A program made the translations under genes and the position numbers. This document shows positions 26,645 to 37,186 of a DNA stretch of 64,000 nucleotides, in pieces; the first letter of the stretch is position 1; every line of letters starts with the position of its first letter. The notes below the pieces were generated by a model. The model was not told the DNA's origin. It saw only the letters and a list, made by a program, of their open reading frames with translations, and searched no databases. The stretch is from Mycolicibacterium fluoranthenivorans (GTDB taxonomy: Bacteria; Actinomycetota; Actinomycetes; Mycobacteriales; Mycobacteriaceae): the NCBI RefSeq assembly GCF_011758805.1, contig NZ_JAANOW010000002.1:62001-126000 (forward strand), read 5' to 3'.

Positions 26645-28897
26645 ATGGGCCAAGAGAACGGGTGCCAGCGATCGGACGGAGTCGATCATCGGCGAGCGCA
26701 CCACGCGCGGAAGTGGTTGGGGGTCGGGGCCATGACTCTGGGTGTGGGCGCCGCCGTGGTCGGTGGCGCCGGCGTCGCGGCGGCCGATACCGGCACGAGT
26801 GACGGATCGTCGAGCAGTGCCGGCGCCGGCGATTCCGCCTCAAGCTCGTCGGCCCCCGCGAATGGCACCACCTCGACGGGCGCACCGAAGAAGAACAGGG
26901 GTGCGGTCAACGTCACGAAGTCCGCCACGTCGACCAAACCTCGCCCGAAACCGGCCTCGACGAAACCGTCCACATCTTCGACCGACAGCCCCTCGTCGAC
27001 CACCTCGGGGGTATCCGAATCCGCCGCAGGTCCCGAGTCGGCCGTCTCTGAATCCGAGTCCGCTGAAGTAGCCCCCGCGACGACCACCTCGTCGGCAGCG
27101 ACGAAGGGGCACAAAAAAGGTTCCAAGGCCGCATCGACCAAGCCGGTCACCACGCTCAAGACCAACTCTGCCGCCGACACCGGCGCCGGGGTGAACAGCG
27201 CGTCCGCGGCCGTAGCCCAGACGCGTTCGACCGCAGCGGGCACACCCACCGCCTCGGCGTCCGCCACGACGGCGGCGGTCGCCGCGGTGACCGCCAACCC
27301 GACGGTTTCGACGGCCGCGACGGCGCGGTCGCCGATTGCCCTGCCCACCCCGAACAAGCTCCTGAAGGGACTGCAGGACTTCGGGCGCAACGTCTATCTG
27401 ACCGTGACGAATCAGATCTACGGAGTCCGGCGCAACCTGGAGACCCTGCGCGACGACCTGGGCAATGTGTTGGGCATCACCCGAAACGTCATCACGAAAG
27501 CGCTGCCATACGGCAACCCCGCGTTGAACACGCAGTATTTCGTACGCGCGCAGGACTATTTCTCGTCGGCGCTGGCGACCGTGGCGATGGCGTACGGGCA
27601 ATTGACCGGCACCACGCCCGACCTCCAGGATTTCATCGACCGTGCCCAGACCGTCGACAGCCTCTTCTACACCAACCACAAGATCTACCTCGGGCCCGGT
27701 TCCACACAGTTCGTCATCCCATCAGACAGCTATGAGGTGTTGCAGGACAAGGGCGTCCGCATCATCTCCCGTAGCTACGGGATCTACCAGGGCGACAAGG
27801 CTTTCAACGACCTCACCAACGGTCTGCAGGATGCGAGCAAGGCCATGATCGTGACCATCACCGGTCCGGTCACCGGCTACCAGGGCACCGGCTTGAAGAC
27901 GGCCACCGTGATCGGCGTGGACAATGTCAACGGCACCGTCACCCTCAACGACCCCACCAGGTCCGACGGTCAAGGTCTGACGATGAGCGTCGACGACTTC
28001 ATGGATGCCTGGGGTAAGCAGCGCTACCAACTGGTGACGACGCAGCTGGCGAGCGCGCCGCTGACCCCGCCGCCCGCACCCAGTACGACCAGGCTGGCGT
28101 GGTCGCTGCCTGCGCCGGACAGGATCGGCCAGGCCCTGCAACACGCCGCGACTGCGCTCGCCCAAGCGGTCGTGCACCAGATCGACGGCGCCCAGGACAG
28201 CCTGTCGACCCTCGGCTTCGATGTGGCGCGCACCTTCGGTGTCGCCGATTCGCATGCGATCGCCGCGCCGTCGCCCGGCGACCTCGAGTACGGAAACTAC
28301 AGTGCCAACCTCCCGTATTGGGTCTACCAGGGCAATTACGGTACCTGCGCCTTGATGGCCACCGCGGCGGTCATCGGTCAGTTCACCAATCCCGACCCTG
28401 CCGATATGGCGGCCCTCGGCCAGCGGATCATCGACATGGCCGAATCGACCGCCAGCGGTGTCAAGCAAGGGGTCATGTACGTCGACGGCAAGGGTGGCAC
28501 CGCGCTGGAAGACGTTGTCGGCCTGTTGAACATGAACGGGTTGAACGCCGACTACACGACCTACCTCAAGGGTGAAGACGAACTGGCGAAGGCGAACCTC
28601 ATCGCGGCGCTCAACCAACAGCAAGGTGTGATCGTCGGCGTCAACAACGCGGTGGTGTACAACGCCTACACCCGCCAGTACTTCGGTCAGGACCAGACGT
28701 GGTACCCCGAGGATGCCAATCCTCAACTCAATCACGCGGTCGTGGTGCTCAGTGTCAACCTGACCAAGGGCGTGGTCTACCTGAACGACAGCGCACCGCC
28801 GCACGGACAGGGGCTGGCCGTTCCCATCGACGAGTTCATGAAGGCATGGAAGACAGGCGGATTCGCGACGGTGACGGCCGAGCGTCCACTGGTCTGA
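26645..28897 (+). CDS. Secreted protein with two tandem C39-like peptidase domains, the first apparently inactive
   Basis: A 750-aa exported protein. The signal segment (GAMTLGVGAAVVGGAGVAAA) ends near residue 47 and is followed by about 200 residues of Ser/Thr/Ala/Pro-rich linker. Two related domains follow. Domain 2 (about 548-748) has the cysteine-protease set Cys568 (YGTCALMA), His697 (LNHAVVVL) and Asn714/Asp715 (VYLNDSA). Domain 1 (about 290-465) aligns with it, but Ser308 replaces the Cys and Thr419 the His, while VTLNDP keeps the third site. Both share GQGL-x5-D-x-FM-x-AW. It is probably a cell-surface peptidase or bacteriocin-like processing enzyme with a pseudo-enzyme domain; substrate unknown. 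ATG at 26,645 is preferred, with GTG at 26,639 as alternative. Confidence 0.75.
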   Translation: MGQENGCQRSDGVDHRRAHHARKWLGVGAMTLGVGAAVVGGAGVAAADTGTSDGSSSSAGAGDSASSSSAPANGTTSTGAPKKNRGAVNVTKSATSTKPRPKPASTKPSTSSTDSPSSTTSGVSESAAGPESAVSESESAEVAPATTTSSAATKGHKKGSKAASTKPVTTLKTNSAADTGAGVNSASAAVAQTRSTAAGTPTASASATTAAVAAVTANPTVSTAATARSPIALPTPNKLLKGLQDFGRNVYLTVTNQIYGVRRNLETLRDDLGNVLGITRNVITKALPYGNPALNTQYFVRAQDYFSSALATVAMAYGQLTGTTPDLQDFIDRAQTVDSLFYTNHKIYLGPGSTQFVIPSDSYEVLQDKGVRIISRSYGIYQGDKAFNDLTNGLQDASKAMIVTITGPVTGYQGTGLKTATVIGVDNVNGTVTLNDPTRSDGQGLTMSVDDFMDAWGKQRYQLVTTQLASAPLTPPPAPSTTRLAWSLPAPDRIGQALQHAATALAQAVVHQIDGAQDSLSTLGFDVARTFGVADSHAIAAPSPGDLEYGNYSANLPYWVYQGNYGTCALMATAAVIGQFTNPDPADMAALGQRIIDMAESTASGVKQGVMYVDGKGGTALEDVVGLLNMNGLNADYTTYLKGEDELAKANLIAALNQQQGVIVGVNNAVVYNAYTRQYFGQDQTWYPEDANPQLNHAVVVLSVNLTKGVVYLNDSAPPHGQGLAVPIDEFMKAWKTGGFATVTAERPLV

Positions 28898-29110
28898 GGC
28901 CCGGGGACGGCCGCGGTGGGATGCCCGACTGGGAAGCCCGCCGCGGTCGTCACCGCCGGCGCCGCGTGGGCAGCGGAACCTGTTGTCCACCAGTGGGTCC
29001 GCCGCTGCGGTGCCCCTACGTCACGATGCGGCACGCATTGTGAGATGCGGCACTCTGGTGTTCTTCCGCGGTTTGGCTCCGCTAGACAAAGGGGTATCGG
29101 CTTTTTCTGA

Positions 29111-30246
<1,136 letters not shown>

Positions 30247-30319
30247 ATGTGCGGCGCAGACCGCGACGGCACAGAATCGATGATGTACCCGAACAACATC
30301 GAACAACGGAAGGTACCTG

Positions 30320-30774
30320 ATGCCCCCACCGTCCTTGGACAAATCCGAATCCGGCCGCCTGCTCAACGATGCGCGGACAGCGCAGGGCGTCACCTGGGCC
30401 GAATTGGCCGCCGCGATCAACCGCCCGCTGGTCTGGACGGTCGCCGCGCTGCTGGGTAAGCACCCGGTTTCCGCCGAGGACGCGACGACCATCTGCGCGA
30501 AGCTCGGGTTGGGCCCCGAGGTGCAGGCGGCGCTACAGCGGCAGCCCTACCGCATTCCCGAGCCGGGGCTCTCCAGCGATCCCACCATCTATCGGTTGCA
30601 CGAAGCCGTCGATGTGTACGGCGGGGCGCTCAAAGAGTTGATCCATGAGGAGTTCGGCGACGGCATCATGAGCGCGATCAATTCGCGGTGTCCTTCGAAC
30701 GGCGGGCGGACCCGGGCGGCGACCGCGTCGTCGTCACCTTCGACGGCAAGTTCCTGCCCTATCAGTGGGGATAG
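30320..30774 (+). pseudogene. cynS: Cyanate hydratase (cyanase), frameshifted
   Basis: CynS converts cyanate plus bicarbonate into ammonia and CO2. The N-terminal helical domain (TWAELAAAINRPLVWTVAALLG) and the catalytic region are clear: Arg and Glu in YRLHEAVDVYGGALKELIHE and Ser in MSAIN. After SAIN the frame shifts at 30,682-30,683. One additional T gives SAINFAVSFERRADPGGDR and the expected end FDGKFLPYQWG at TAG 30,774. Rebuilt length is about 152 aa, normal for the family. One missing base in a short T-run could be a sequencing error or a recent inactivation. Confidence 0.8.
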
Positions 30775-30803
30775 CCGCGTCGCCGGGTCACTACGCTGAG
30801 GCC

Positions 30804-31517
30804 GTGGACGAACGTACCCGCGCGACCCGATTGCTCGAGGCCCAGGACAAGGCGGCCGAACTGTTCGACGCGATCAGCGCCCGCCGGATGGTACGGGCCG
30901 GTATCACCGAACGAGAGCTGTCCGACGAGATCCGCGATCTGGCCGCCGAGCTACTCGGTGTCACCAGGCACTGGCACAAGCGCATCGTCCGGGCGGGGGA
31001 GAACACGCTGGAGACCGCGCGCGGCAATCCACCCAACCTCACCATCGCCGACGACGACATCGTGTTCGTCGACCTCGGACCGATCTTCGAGGAATGGGAA
31101 GCCGATTTCGGCCGCACCTTCGTGCTCGGGGACGACCCGCGCAAGCTGGCGCTGCGCGATGACCTCCCGCGGATCTGGAACGCGGGACGGGACTTCTTCG
31201 ACCGGCACCCGGAGATCACCGGGGCGGACCTGTTCGACCATGTGGTGGAGCTCAGTGAAGCGGCCGGCTGGCATTTCGGTGGTGTCATCGCGGGTCACCT
31301 GGTCGGACAGTTTCCGCATGAGAACATCCCCGGCGACAAGATCGAGTCGTACGTCGCCCCCGGCTCCACCCATCCGATGCGCCGAAAAGACCGCTCCGGC
31401 AACCAGTGTCACTGGATTCTGGAGGTGCATCTCGTCGAACCCGACCGCAGGTACGGCGGGTTCCACGAGGAACTCCTCGATCTGCCCGGGCCCAACGCTC
31501 AGACGCTGTCCCGGTAG
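30804..31517 (+). CDS. M24-family (creatinase/Xaa-Pro peptidase-like) metalloprotein
   Basis: A 237-aa single-domain protein of the M24 pita-bread fold. Likely metal ligands are the two Asp in VDLGPIFEEWEADFGRTF, His in GVIAGHLVG, Glu in WILEVHLV and Glu in GGFHEELL. It is shorter than full aminopeptidases P and lacks their N-terminal domain. The GTG start at 30,804 is 29 bp after the cyanase stop, so the two are probably co-transcribed. Its substrate is unknown; some M24 relatives are non-peptidase hydrolases. The 3' end overlaps the convergent AraC gene by 19 bp. Confidence 0.75.
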   Translation: MDERTRATRLLEAQDKAAELFDAISARRMVRAGITERELSDEIRDLAAELLGVTRHWHKRIVRAGENTLETARGNPPNLTIADDDIVFVDLGPIFEEWEADFGRTFVLGDDPRKLALRDDLPRIWNAGRDFFDRHPEITGADLFDHVVELSEAAGWHFGGVIAGHLVGQFPHENIPGDKIESYVAPGSTHPMRRKDRSGNQCHWILEVHLVEPDRRYGGFHEELLDLPGPNAQTLSR

Positions 31518-32350
31518 GCGGTCGGACTGACGCCCACGCGCTGTTTGAAGCACGTGGCGAAATGGCTCGGGGTGGCGAAACCGACCTGCGTGCCGATCTC
31601 GGTGATCGTGACACCGGTGGTGGCCAGCAGCGCCTTCGCGCGCTGGATGCGCAGGTCGATCAACAGTTGGTGCGGCGTGGTCGCGAAGGCCGCGGCGAAT
31701 GCGGTGAGAAATCGGCTGACGGACATCTGGGCGATACCGGCGAGCGCGTCGAGGTCGATCCGATGGTCCAGCTCGGAATTCAGATAGTCCACGATGGCGG
31801 TCTGGGTGCGTTGATCGAGAGTCCGGCCGGCACGCTGCGGTGCTCGAGCCGGTCGCTCGCCGTAGTGCTCGGCGATGTGCAGGCGGGTGGTGTCGGCCAG
31901 CGATTGCCGGAACAACGCGGCTATCGGCCCCGCCTGGGTCAGCTGGCCGGCCAGCCGATCGACCAGCCGGTGCAGGAAGATGTCGCGGTAGCCGACCCGC
32001 GGTGTCAGCCCACGCGTGCCGAACAACGAGGTGGGTGCGGTGATCTCGCAGAACCCGACCGTGGCGCCCTGCGCGAGGGCGGCGTAACGGTGCTCGGCGG
32101 GAATCACCCAGACGTCACCGATGCGCGGTAGACACGGTCCCGATGGTCCGCGCTCGAACTCGATCTCCATCGTCTTGAGCGTGCCGCGCCGGTGGATCAC
32201 GAAGGTGTGGTGCGGTTCCCGAAAGCACCAATCCGTGGGCGCCTCGACCGCCTCGGCCACGAAGCGGTAGTCCAGCCCCTGCAGGCTGAACTGGTGCGCG
32301 GCGGTGATGGTGCGGTCCGAGAGAGGCCGGCGACCGTCCCAAACCTGCAT
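31499..32350 (-). CDS. AraC-family transcriptional regulator
   Basis: A 283-aa regulator. The N-terminal half is a cupin-like effector domain (HHTFVIHRRG, IGDVWVIPAEHRYAAL); the C-terminal roughly 100 residues hold two helix-turn-helices (DLDALAGIAQMSVSRFLTAF and ITEIGTQVGFATPSHFATCF). The start is ATG at 32,350, with a TTG at 32,356 as alternative. It is divergent from an SDR gene across 120 bp, and that SDR is its most likely target. Confidence 0.88.
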   Translation of the reverse strand: MQVWDGRRPLSDRTITAAHQFSLQGLDYRFVAEAVEAPTDWCFREPHHTFVIHRRGTLKTMEIEFERGPSGPCLPRIGDVWVIPAEHRYAALAQGATVGFCEITAPTSLFGTRGLTPRVGYRDIFLHRLVDRLAGQLTQAGPIAALFRQSLADTTRLHIAEHYGERPARAPQRAGRTLDQRTQTAIVDYLNSELDHRIDLDALAGIAQMSVSRFLTAFAAAFATTPHQLLIDLRIQRAKALLATTGVTITEIGTQVGFATPSHFATCFKQRVGVSPTAYRDSV

Positions 32351-32470
32351 CGACAACCCCCGAACTTTTTGGCAAGTGCCTCGCTTTTCGAATGCACCCC
32401 CGATCTGGTCACGCTACCGTCGGCGACCGTTCGCGGCCGACCGATGGACCGCGCCCGGGGGAAGGACCGC

Positions 32471-33244
32471 ATGACCGTCAACTCGATCCAAGGTAAGAAC
32501 GTCCTGATCGGTGGGGGAGCCAAGAATCTGGGTGGGCTGGTGGCCCGTGATCTCGCGGCGCAGGGCGCCCGCGCCGTCACGGTGCACTACAACAGCGATG
32601 CGACCCGCGCCGACGCCGAGAAGACGCTGGCAGATATCACCGGAGCCGGGGTCGAGGGGTACCTGGTTCAGGCGGACCTGACCACAGCCGATGCGGTGCG
32701 GACCTTGTTCGCCCGTGCCGGCGAGGCCATGGGCTCGATCGATATCGCGATCAACACCACCGGCATGGTGACCAAGAAGCCGATACCGGAGATCACCGAG
32801 GCCGACTTCGACAGGATCTTCGCCATCAACGCCAAGGCGGCGTTCTTCTTCATCCAGCAGGCGGGTGAGAGCCTCACCGAACGCGGCAAGCTCGTCACGC
32901 TCGTCACCTCTCTGCTGTCGGCGTACACCGGGCTGTACTCCATCTACGCCGGGTCCAAGGCGCCGGTGGAACATTTCACCCGTGCGGCGGCCAAGGAATT
33001 CGGGTCGCGCGGCATCTCGGTGAACGCCATCGCCCCGGGCCCGATGGAGACGCCGTTCTTCTACGGGCAGGAGACCGCCGAGTCCGCCGAGTACAACCAG
33101 CACGCCGCCGATCTGTCGGCGTTCACCAGGACCGGGCTCACCGACCCCGTCGACATCGTGCCGCTGGTGCGCTTCCTCGTCGGCGAAGGCTGGTGGATCA
33201 CCGGTCAGACTATCCTCGCCAACGGCGGCTACACCACCCGCTGA
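32471..33244 (+). CDS. Short-chain dehydrogenase/reductase, divergent from the AraC gene
   Basis: A 257-aa classical SDR: nucleotide-binding GGGAKNLGG, INTTG for NNAG, catalytic Ser in VTSLLSAYTG and Tyr-x3-Lys in YAGSK, ending GQTILANGG. ATG at 32,471 follows GGGGAAGGACC. It resembles 3-oxoacyl-ACP reductase-like SDRs. Control by the divergent AraC protein is likely from position, but its substrate cannot be read from sequence. Confidence 0.85.
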   Translation: MTVNSIQGKNVLIGGGAKNLGGLVARDLAAQGARAVTVHYNSDATRADAEKTLADITGAGVEGYLVQADLTTADAVRTLFARAGEAMGSIDIAINTTGMVTKKPIPEITEADFDRIFAINAKAAFFFIQQAGESLTERGKLVTLVTSLLSAYTGLYSIYAGSKAPVEHFTRAAAKEFGSRGISVNAIAPGPMETPFFYGQETAESAEYNQHAADLSAFTRTGLTDPVDIVPLVRFLVGEGWWITGQTILANGGYTTR

Positions 33245-33250
33245 GCCTCT

Positions 33251-34141
33251 TCAGCCGTTGGATTGCCGCGGGGGACGCGGCACGAACCGCGACACCCGGT
33301 CCACGACGTCCTGATAGGAGGGGCGGCGCTGCAGGCTGCGCTCCTCCATCAGCGGGATGCTGGCGCCGAGGAACATCGCCAGGATCGCGACCGCGCCCAG
33401 AATCAGCCACCACCAGTCCGCCGGCGCTGCCGCAATGCCGAACAGCGCCAACGCCACCCAGAAACTGAACTCGCCGAAGTAGTTCGGATGCCGCGACCAA
33501 CTCCACAGACCGCGATCCATCGACGCACCGGCCTGCCGAGTGGCCACAAAGCGGTGCATCTGCACGTCGGCGACCAGTTCCAGGGCAACGGCGGCCAGGC
33601 CCAACACGAATGCGATCCAGCTCAGCCACACCAGTCCCGGACCGGGTCGGGTCACCGCCACGTATGCCGGCACCATGCCCAGGAAGACTTGGAGAGTCGG
33701 GATCAGATGGATGGCCACCAGATCGGCGACGACCTCCCAGCGTCCGGCGCGCTGCTTGAACTTCGGGTAGCGCCAATCTTCGTGGTGCAGACCCGGGAAC
33801 GCGTACACCCAGTTGGCGGTCAACCGGATTGCCCACACCACCACGACGACGGCGATCAGCCAGCACCGCAACGCATTCACGTCCGGCCCGGTGCGATACC
33901 ACCAGTAGAACAGCAGCAGCGGGGGAATCACGCTCCAGTACGCGTCATAGAAGCTGGAGTTCCGGTAGATCCGGCTGAAGACGAAGATCACGATGGTGCC
34001 CAGCACGTCGGCGATCAGGGTATCCAGCCAGAGCTGTCCGGCGCGCGGACCCCACACCAGCCACGCGGCCGCCACCGCGATGGCGATGACGTACGCGAAG
34101 GTGACCACACCGAGCGAACGTGCCTTGTTGACGGTCGTCAT
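33251..34141 (-). CDS. DUF1295 (steroid 5-alpha-reductase-like) membrane protein
   Basis: A 296-aa polytopic membrane protein with about seven hydrophobic helices. The C-terminal DUF1295 signature is clear: DRGLWSWSRHPNYFGEFSFW followed by SIPLMEER and a basic end. The family includes steroid 5-alpha-reductase-like and isoprenylcysteine methyltransferase-like enzymes that bind NADPH or SAM on the cytoplasmic face. No activity can be assigned. It is convergent with the SDR, with 6 bp between stops. Confidence 0.8.
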   Translation of the reverse strand: MTTVNKARSLGVVTFAYVIAIAVAAAWLVWGPRAGQLWLDTLIADVLGTIVIFVFSRIYRNSSFYDAYWSVIPPLLLFYWWYRTGPDVNALRCWLIAVVVVVWAIRLTANWVYAFPGLHHEDWRYPKFKQRAGRWEVVADLVAIHLIPTLQVFLGMVPAYVAVTRPGPGLVWLSWIAFVLGLAAVALELVADVQMHRFVATRQAGASMDRGLWSWSRHPNYFGEFSFWVALALFGIAAAPADWWWLILGAVAILAMFLGASIPLMEERSLQRRPSYQDVVDRVSRFVPRPPRQSNG

Positions 34142-34167
34142 CGTCGGAGCCTAGCGGCGGGAGTCAT

Positions 34168-35862
34168 CTAGGCCGCGAACAGCTTTCCCGCGCCCGACGC
34201 GGCGATCTGAAGCTGCGGAATCGTCAGCTCCCCATAGTTTTCGTCGACCGGGCCGGAACGGTAACCCAGCCAGGGCACCACGCCCGGATCGGGGTCGACG
34301 TCGAGGTTGTAGGCCTGCTGGCCGGGCAGGTGATGTCCGAGGAAGTTGACCAGGAAATCCCCGGCGAAGAGGAGGCTGCCGAGAACACTCTTTCCGAACA
34401 GGGCCGAGGAGTTAATCAGCGGGTAGTCGGCCTTGGGGTCGCCGATCATCACGATCGAACCGTAGTGCGGCTTGCTGCCCCCGCCCGGCACGTACTTCGG
34501 CATGAAGGGTTGCAACCCAGGCAGGTCGGTGGCCATGTACGCGGCCGGGTCGCCGTAGGTCTCGACGTTGACGAACCCCGAATTACGCCCGTTGCCGGCC
34601 TTTTTGGTGTTCAAACCGGGACTCTCGAAGCCGATTCCGCCCAGCTGGTCCTGCTGCGCGACGAACTCGGCCTCCCAGCCGCCCAGCGAGTGCCCGGTGA
34701 CGAAGATGTCGTCGCTGCTGTAGCCCTGCAGTGCGGCCTGGGTCTGCACGCGCCGCTGGAAATGCAGTGCGTCCCAAAAGGCTTGCGGCGTGGTGTTGGT
34801 GAAGATCACCTGCAGGTCGGCGACGAGTTGGGAGACGGCCATCAGCGGATTGGCCAACAGGTTCGTACCGCCAGTCGTGCCCTGATAGGCGATGATGAGC
34901 TGGTTGTCCGGAGTGACCCAGACCTGCGAGCGCATCCCGGACAGGATGTTGGTGGAGGCCATCTGAACGCCGTTGACCGGGAACGGCTTCAACCCGCCCG
35001 GAGTGCCGCCGAGGACGTACTCGGCGGTCGCCGCATTGAGGAACTGCGCCACGGTCGGCGTCTTCGTGGAGATGGGGCCGCTGTAGATCTCGGCCGGCGG
35101 ATACTGCTGCACGACAGGTGCCTTGCTCAGGCCCAGGACATCCTCGATCCTGCGGAAGACCCCGAACAGTGCCTCATCGATCGGTCTGAAGTTGAACGGA
35201 CTGTGCGGACCGCCCGCCGCGACAGTGAAGTCCAGCAGCTGCAGTACCGCGTTGATGATCTTGCCGGGCAGCGCGGCGATCTTCGCGATCGGGGAGAGCG
35301 GCTTCGGGGGACTCGGTGTCGTCGTGGTGACGCTGTCGGCGCTGCCGACGGTGGTGACGGCGGCGAGCCGGCCGGCCACCGCGGTCTTGGCGATCTTCGT
35401 GGTCTTCGCGGTCGGGGCGGTCACGACGACGGCGGTGACGCCGGTGTCCGGCTTCGTGGCGGTGGCGGACTGTGGCGTGACGGAGTTGTCGGTGGCCGGC
35501 GGTTCCGGGTGCGACGCGGCACGCTTGGCCATCGCGTCTGAAGTGGCGTCTGCCGTCGTAGCGGAATCATGTGTGCGCGAACTGCGGCTGTGGGAGCCGA
35601 ACTTCGGCTTACTGACGCGCGTGCTGTCGGGGACCGCGGCTTTCTGCGGGGCGGCAGGATTCGGCTCGGCCTCGGGTGCTTCGGTGCTGGAGTCGGCCTT
35701 CGCGGGTGTGGCGGGGCTGGATGACGTGTCCGGGGAGTCCTGCTGCCCGGTCTCGGCCCACGCGACGCCGTGGCCGGTGCCCGCCGACAGGGCCATCCCC
35801 ACCGCCAGGACGGCGAAGCCGTATCGGCCGGATCCACGGCTGTTGCGGCGAGCATGCGCCAT
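34168..35862 (-). CDS. Secreted class-3 lipase-like hydrolase with a low-complexity N-terminal linker
   Basis: A 564-aa exported protein. The signal segment (GFAVLAVGMALSAGTGHGVAWA) is followed by about 170 residues rich in Ser/Thr/Pro/Ala, then a lipase-3-type alpha/beta hydrolase domain with nucleophile elbow VTGHSLGGWEAEF, a preceding YQGTTGG, an Asp in ETYGDPAAYMATDLPG and a candidate His in GHHLPG. ATG at 35,862 is supported by AAGGGGGA upstream; the frame runs further but without support. The layout of signal, linker and enzyme matches the C39 protein at 26,645, suggesting both are cell-wall-exposed. An 18-bp palindrome precedes it. Confidence 0.78.
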   Translation of the reverse strand: MAHARRNSRGSGRYGFAVLAVGMALSAGTGHGVAWAETGQQDSPDTSSSPATPAKADSSTEAPEAEPNPAAPQKAAVPDSTRVSKPKFGSHSRSSRTHDSATTADATSDAMAKRAASHPEPPATDNSVTPQSATATKPDTGVTAVVVTAPTAKTTKIAKTAVAGRLAAVTTVGSADSVTTTTPSPPKPLSPIAKIAALPGKIINAVLQLLDFTVAAGGPHSPFNFRPIDEALFGVFRRIEDVLGLSKAPVVQQYPPAEIYSGPISTKTPTVAQFLNAATAEYVLGGTPGGLKPFPVNGVQMASTNILSGMRSQVWVTPDNQLIIAYQGTTGGTNLLANPLMAVSQLVADLQVIFTNTTPQAFWDALHFQRRVQTQAALQGYSSDDIFVTGHSLGGWEAEFVAQQDQLGGIGFESPGLNTKKAGNGRNSGFVNVETYGDPAAYMATDLPGLQPFMPKYVPGGGSKPHYGSIVMIGDPKADYPLINSSALFGKSVLGSLLFAGDFLVNFLGHHLPGQQAYNLDVDPDPGVVPWLGYRSGPVDENYGELTIPQLQIAASGAGKLFAA

Positions 35863-35902
35863 TGACGTCCCCCTTGACGGTGCCATCGATGGCGTCAACT
35901 TA

Positions 35903-35920
35903 TGACATCACGTGATGTCA
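35903..35920. promoter_or_regulatory. 18-bp perfect palindrome upstream of the secreted lipase
   Basis: TGACATCACGTGATGTCA is its own reverse complement and lies 41-58 bp upstream of the lipase start codon. The size and symmetry suit a dimeric repressor or activator site (TetR, GntR or CRP-like). No other copy was noticed in the window. The regulator is unknown. Confidence 0.6.
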
Positions 35921-35973
35921 GTCTTCGTTTTCGGTGCACCGTTCGGGGGAGGGGCCCTACCCGTGGTCGAGCG

Positions 35974-36751
35974 CTAGCTGTGGGAGTCGATCCGAGCGGG
36001 CTGCTTGAGGATGTAGCCGGCGCCACGCAGGGTGTGAATCATCGGGGGTGCCCGGCGTCGACCTTTTTGCGTAGATAGGAAATGAACAATTCGACGAGAT
36101 TGGTGCTTCTGGCGAATTGCGAGCCCCAGACTTCCTGCAGAATATCGGTCTTGGAGACGACGCGACCAGAATTTCGCATGAGGTACCGCAACAAACGGAA
36201 TTCGGTGAATGACAGGGCCACCGTCCGGCCGGCGCGCGCAACCTCAGGGAGCGTTCGTCCAGGACGAGATCGCCGATCCGGAGCCGGCCCCCGACTTCGG
36301 GACCGGCCGCCGATCGGTTGCTGAGCGCGCGGAGTCGCAGCACCACCTCTTGCAGGCTGAAGGGCTTGCTGACGTAGTCATCGCAGCCGTGCTCCAGTCC
36401 CGCGATCCGATCCTCGACGCTGGCCCGGGCGCTGAGAAACAGCACCGGCAGTCCGCGGGTCTGTTCCCGCAGCGCACGCATCACCTCGAGCCCGTCCATA
36501 TCCGGCAGCTCGACGTCGAGCACCACGATGTCCGGGGCTGTCTGCCGGGCGGACCGGAGGGCCGTTGCGCCGTCGCCCGCCGTGGCCACCTTCCATCCTT
36601 CGTGCCGCAACGCGATGGACATCAGCTCGCGGATGAGCGGCTCGCCGTCGACGATCAGGGCACGTACCGGTGCATTGCTGTCGTGCGGGTCCGGCCCATT
36701 CGACTCGGCAACGCCGATGCGCCAGTCGGGTGATTCAGCAAGCGAGGTCAC
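35974..36751 (-). pseudogene. OmpR/TrcR-type response regulator with two frameshifts
   Basis: The receiver domain is readable from GTG 36,751 (MTSLAESPDWRIG) through VRALIVDGEP, the phosphoacceptor in VVLDVELPDMDG and the Lys in YVSKPFS. The DNA-binding domain (ALSFTEFRLLRYLMRNSGRV, then DILQEVWGS) is in a second frame, with the shift near 36,229-36,240. The last residues need another base near 36,044-36,048, giving HPPMIHTLRGAGYILKQP and a stop at 35,974. One acidic-pocket Asp is Gly (VDGEP for VDDEP). No histidine kinase adjoins it. Both shifts lie in repetitive GC tracts, so sequencing error and decay are both possible. Confidence 0.7.
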
Positions 36752-37186
36752 GAGGCCGTCCCGCGTCCAGGGGCAGTGGCAGGTCGGTGCCCGGATACCC
36801 GGCCAGCCGTGCGCCGCGACCGCGTGAGCCCCGAGGTGGCGCCGAGGGGACACGGCGCCATTCAGGAGGGTGAGTCGCGCCGATCAGGGGAGGAAGAGAG
36901 CATGTTAGGTATCCCGACACACCGTAACAATAACTCTCTGATCTGCTCTTTTGTGGATTTCCCGCTGTGAAGATGCACAGGGAACGCACCGGGCGCCGGG
37001 GGACGTCAGATTCGGCGCCGCACGCGTGCGCCGAGGGTGTCGGGGAGGTGGCGCACCGCGGCCTTCGCTTAGGTGGCGGGTCGGCGCCGGGAAGTGGGCC
37101 GGGCCTTCGCCAAGGTGACGCTCACGCACGGCACAGCCGGCGCTCAGCAACGGATTGATCCGCACGCCGGCGTCGGTATGAGACGG
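36752..37186. other. 435-bp intergenic region, no supported gene
   Basis: Only short overlapping frames without homology are present. The AT-richer stretch around 36,900-36,965 (taacaataactctctgatc) is the likely promoter region for the response regulator. Confidence 0.5.
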
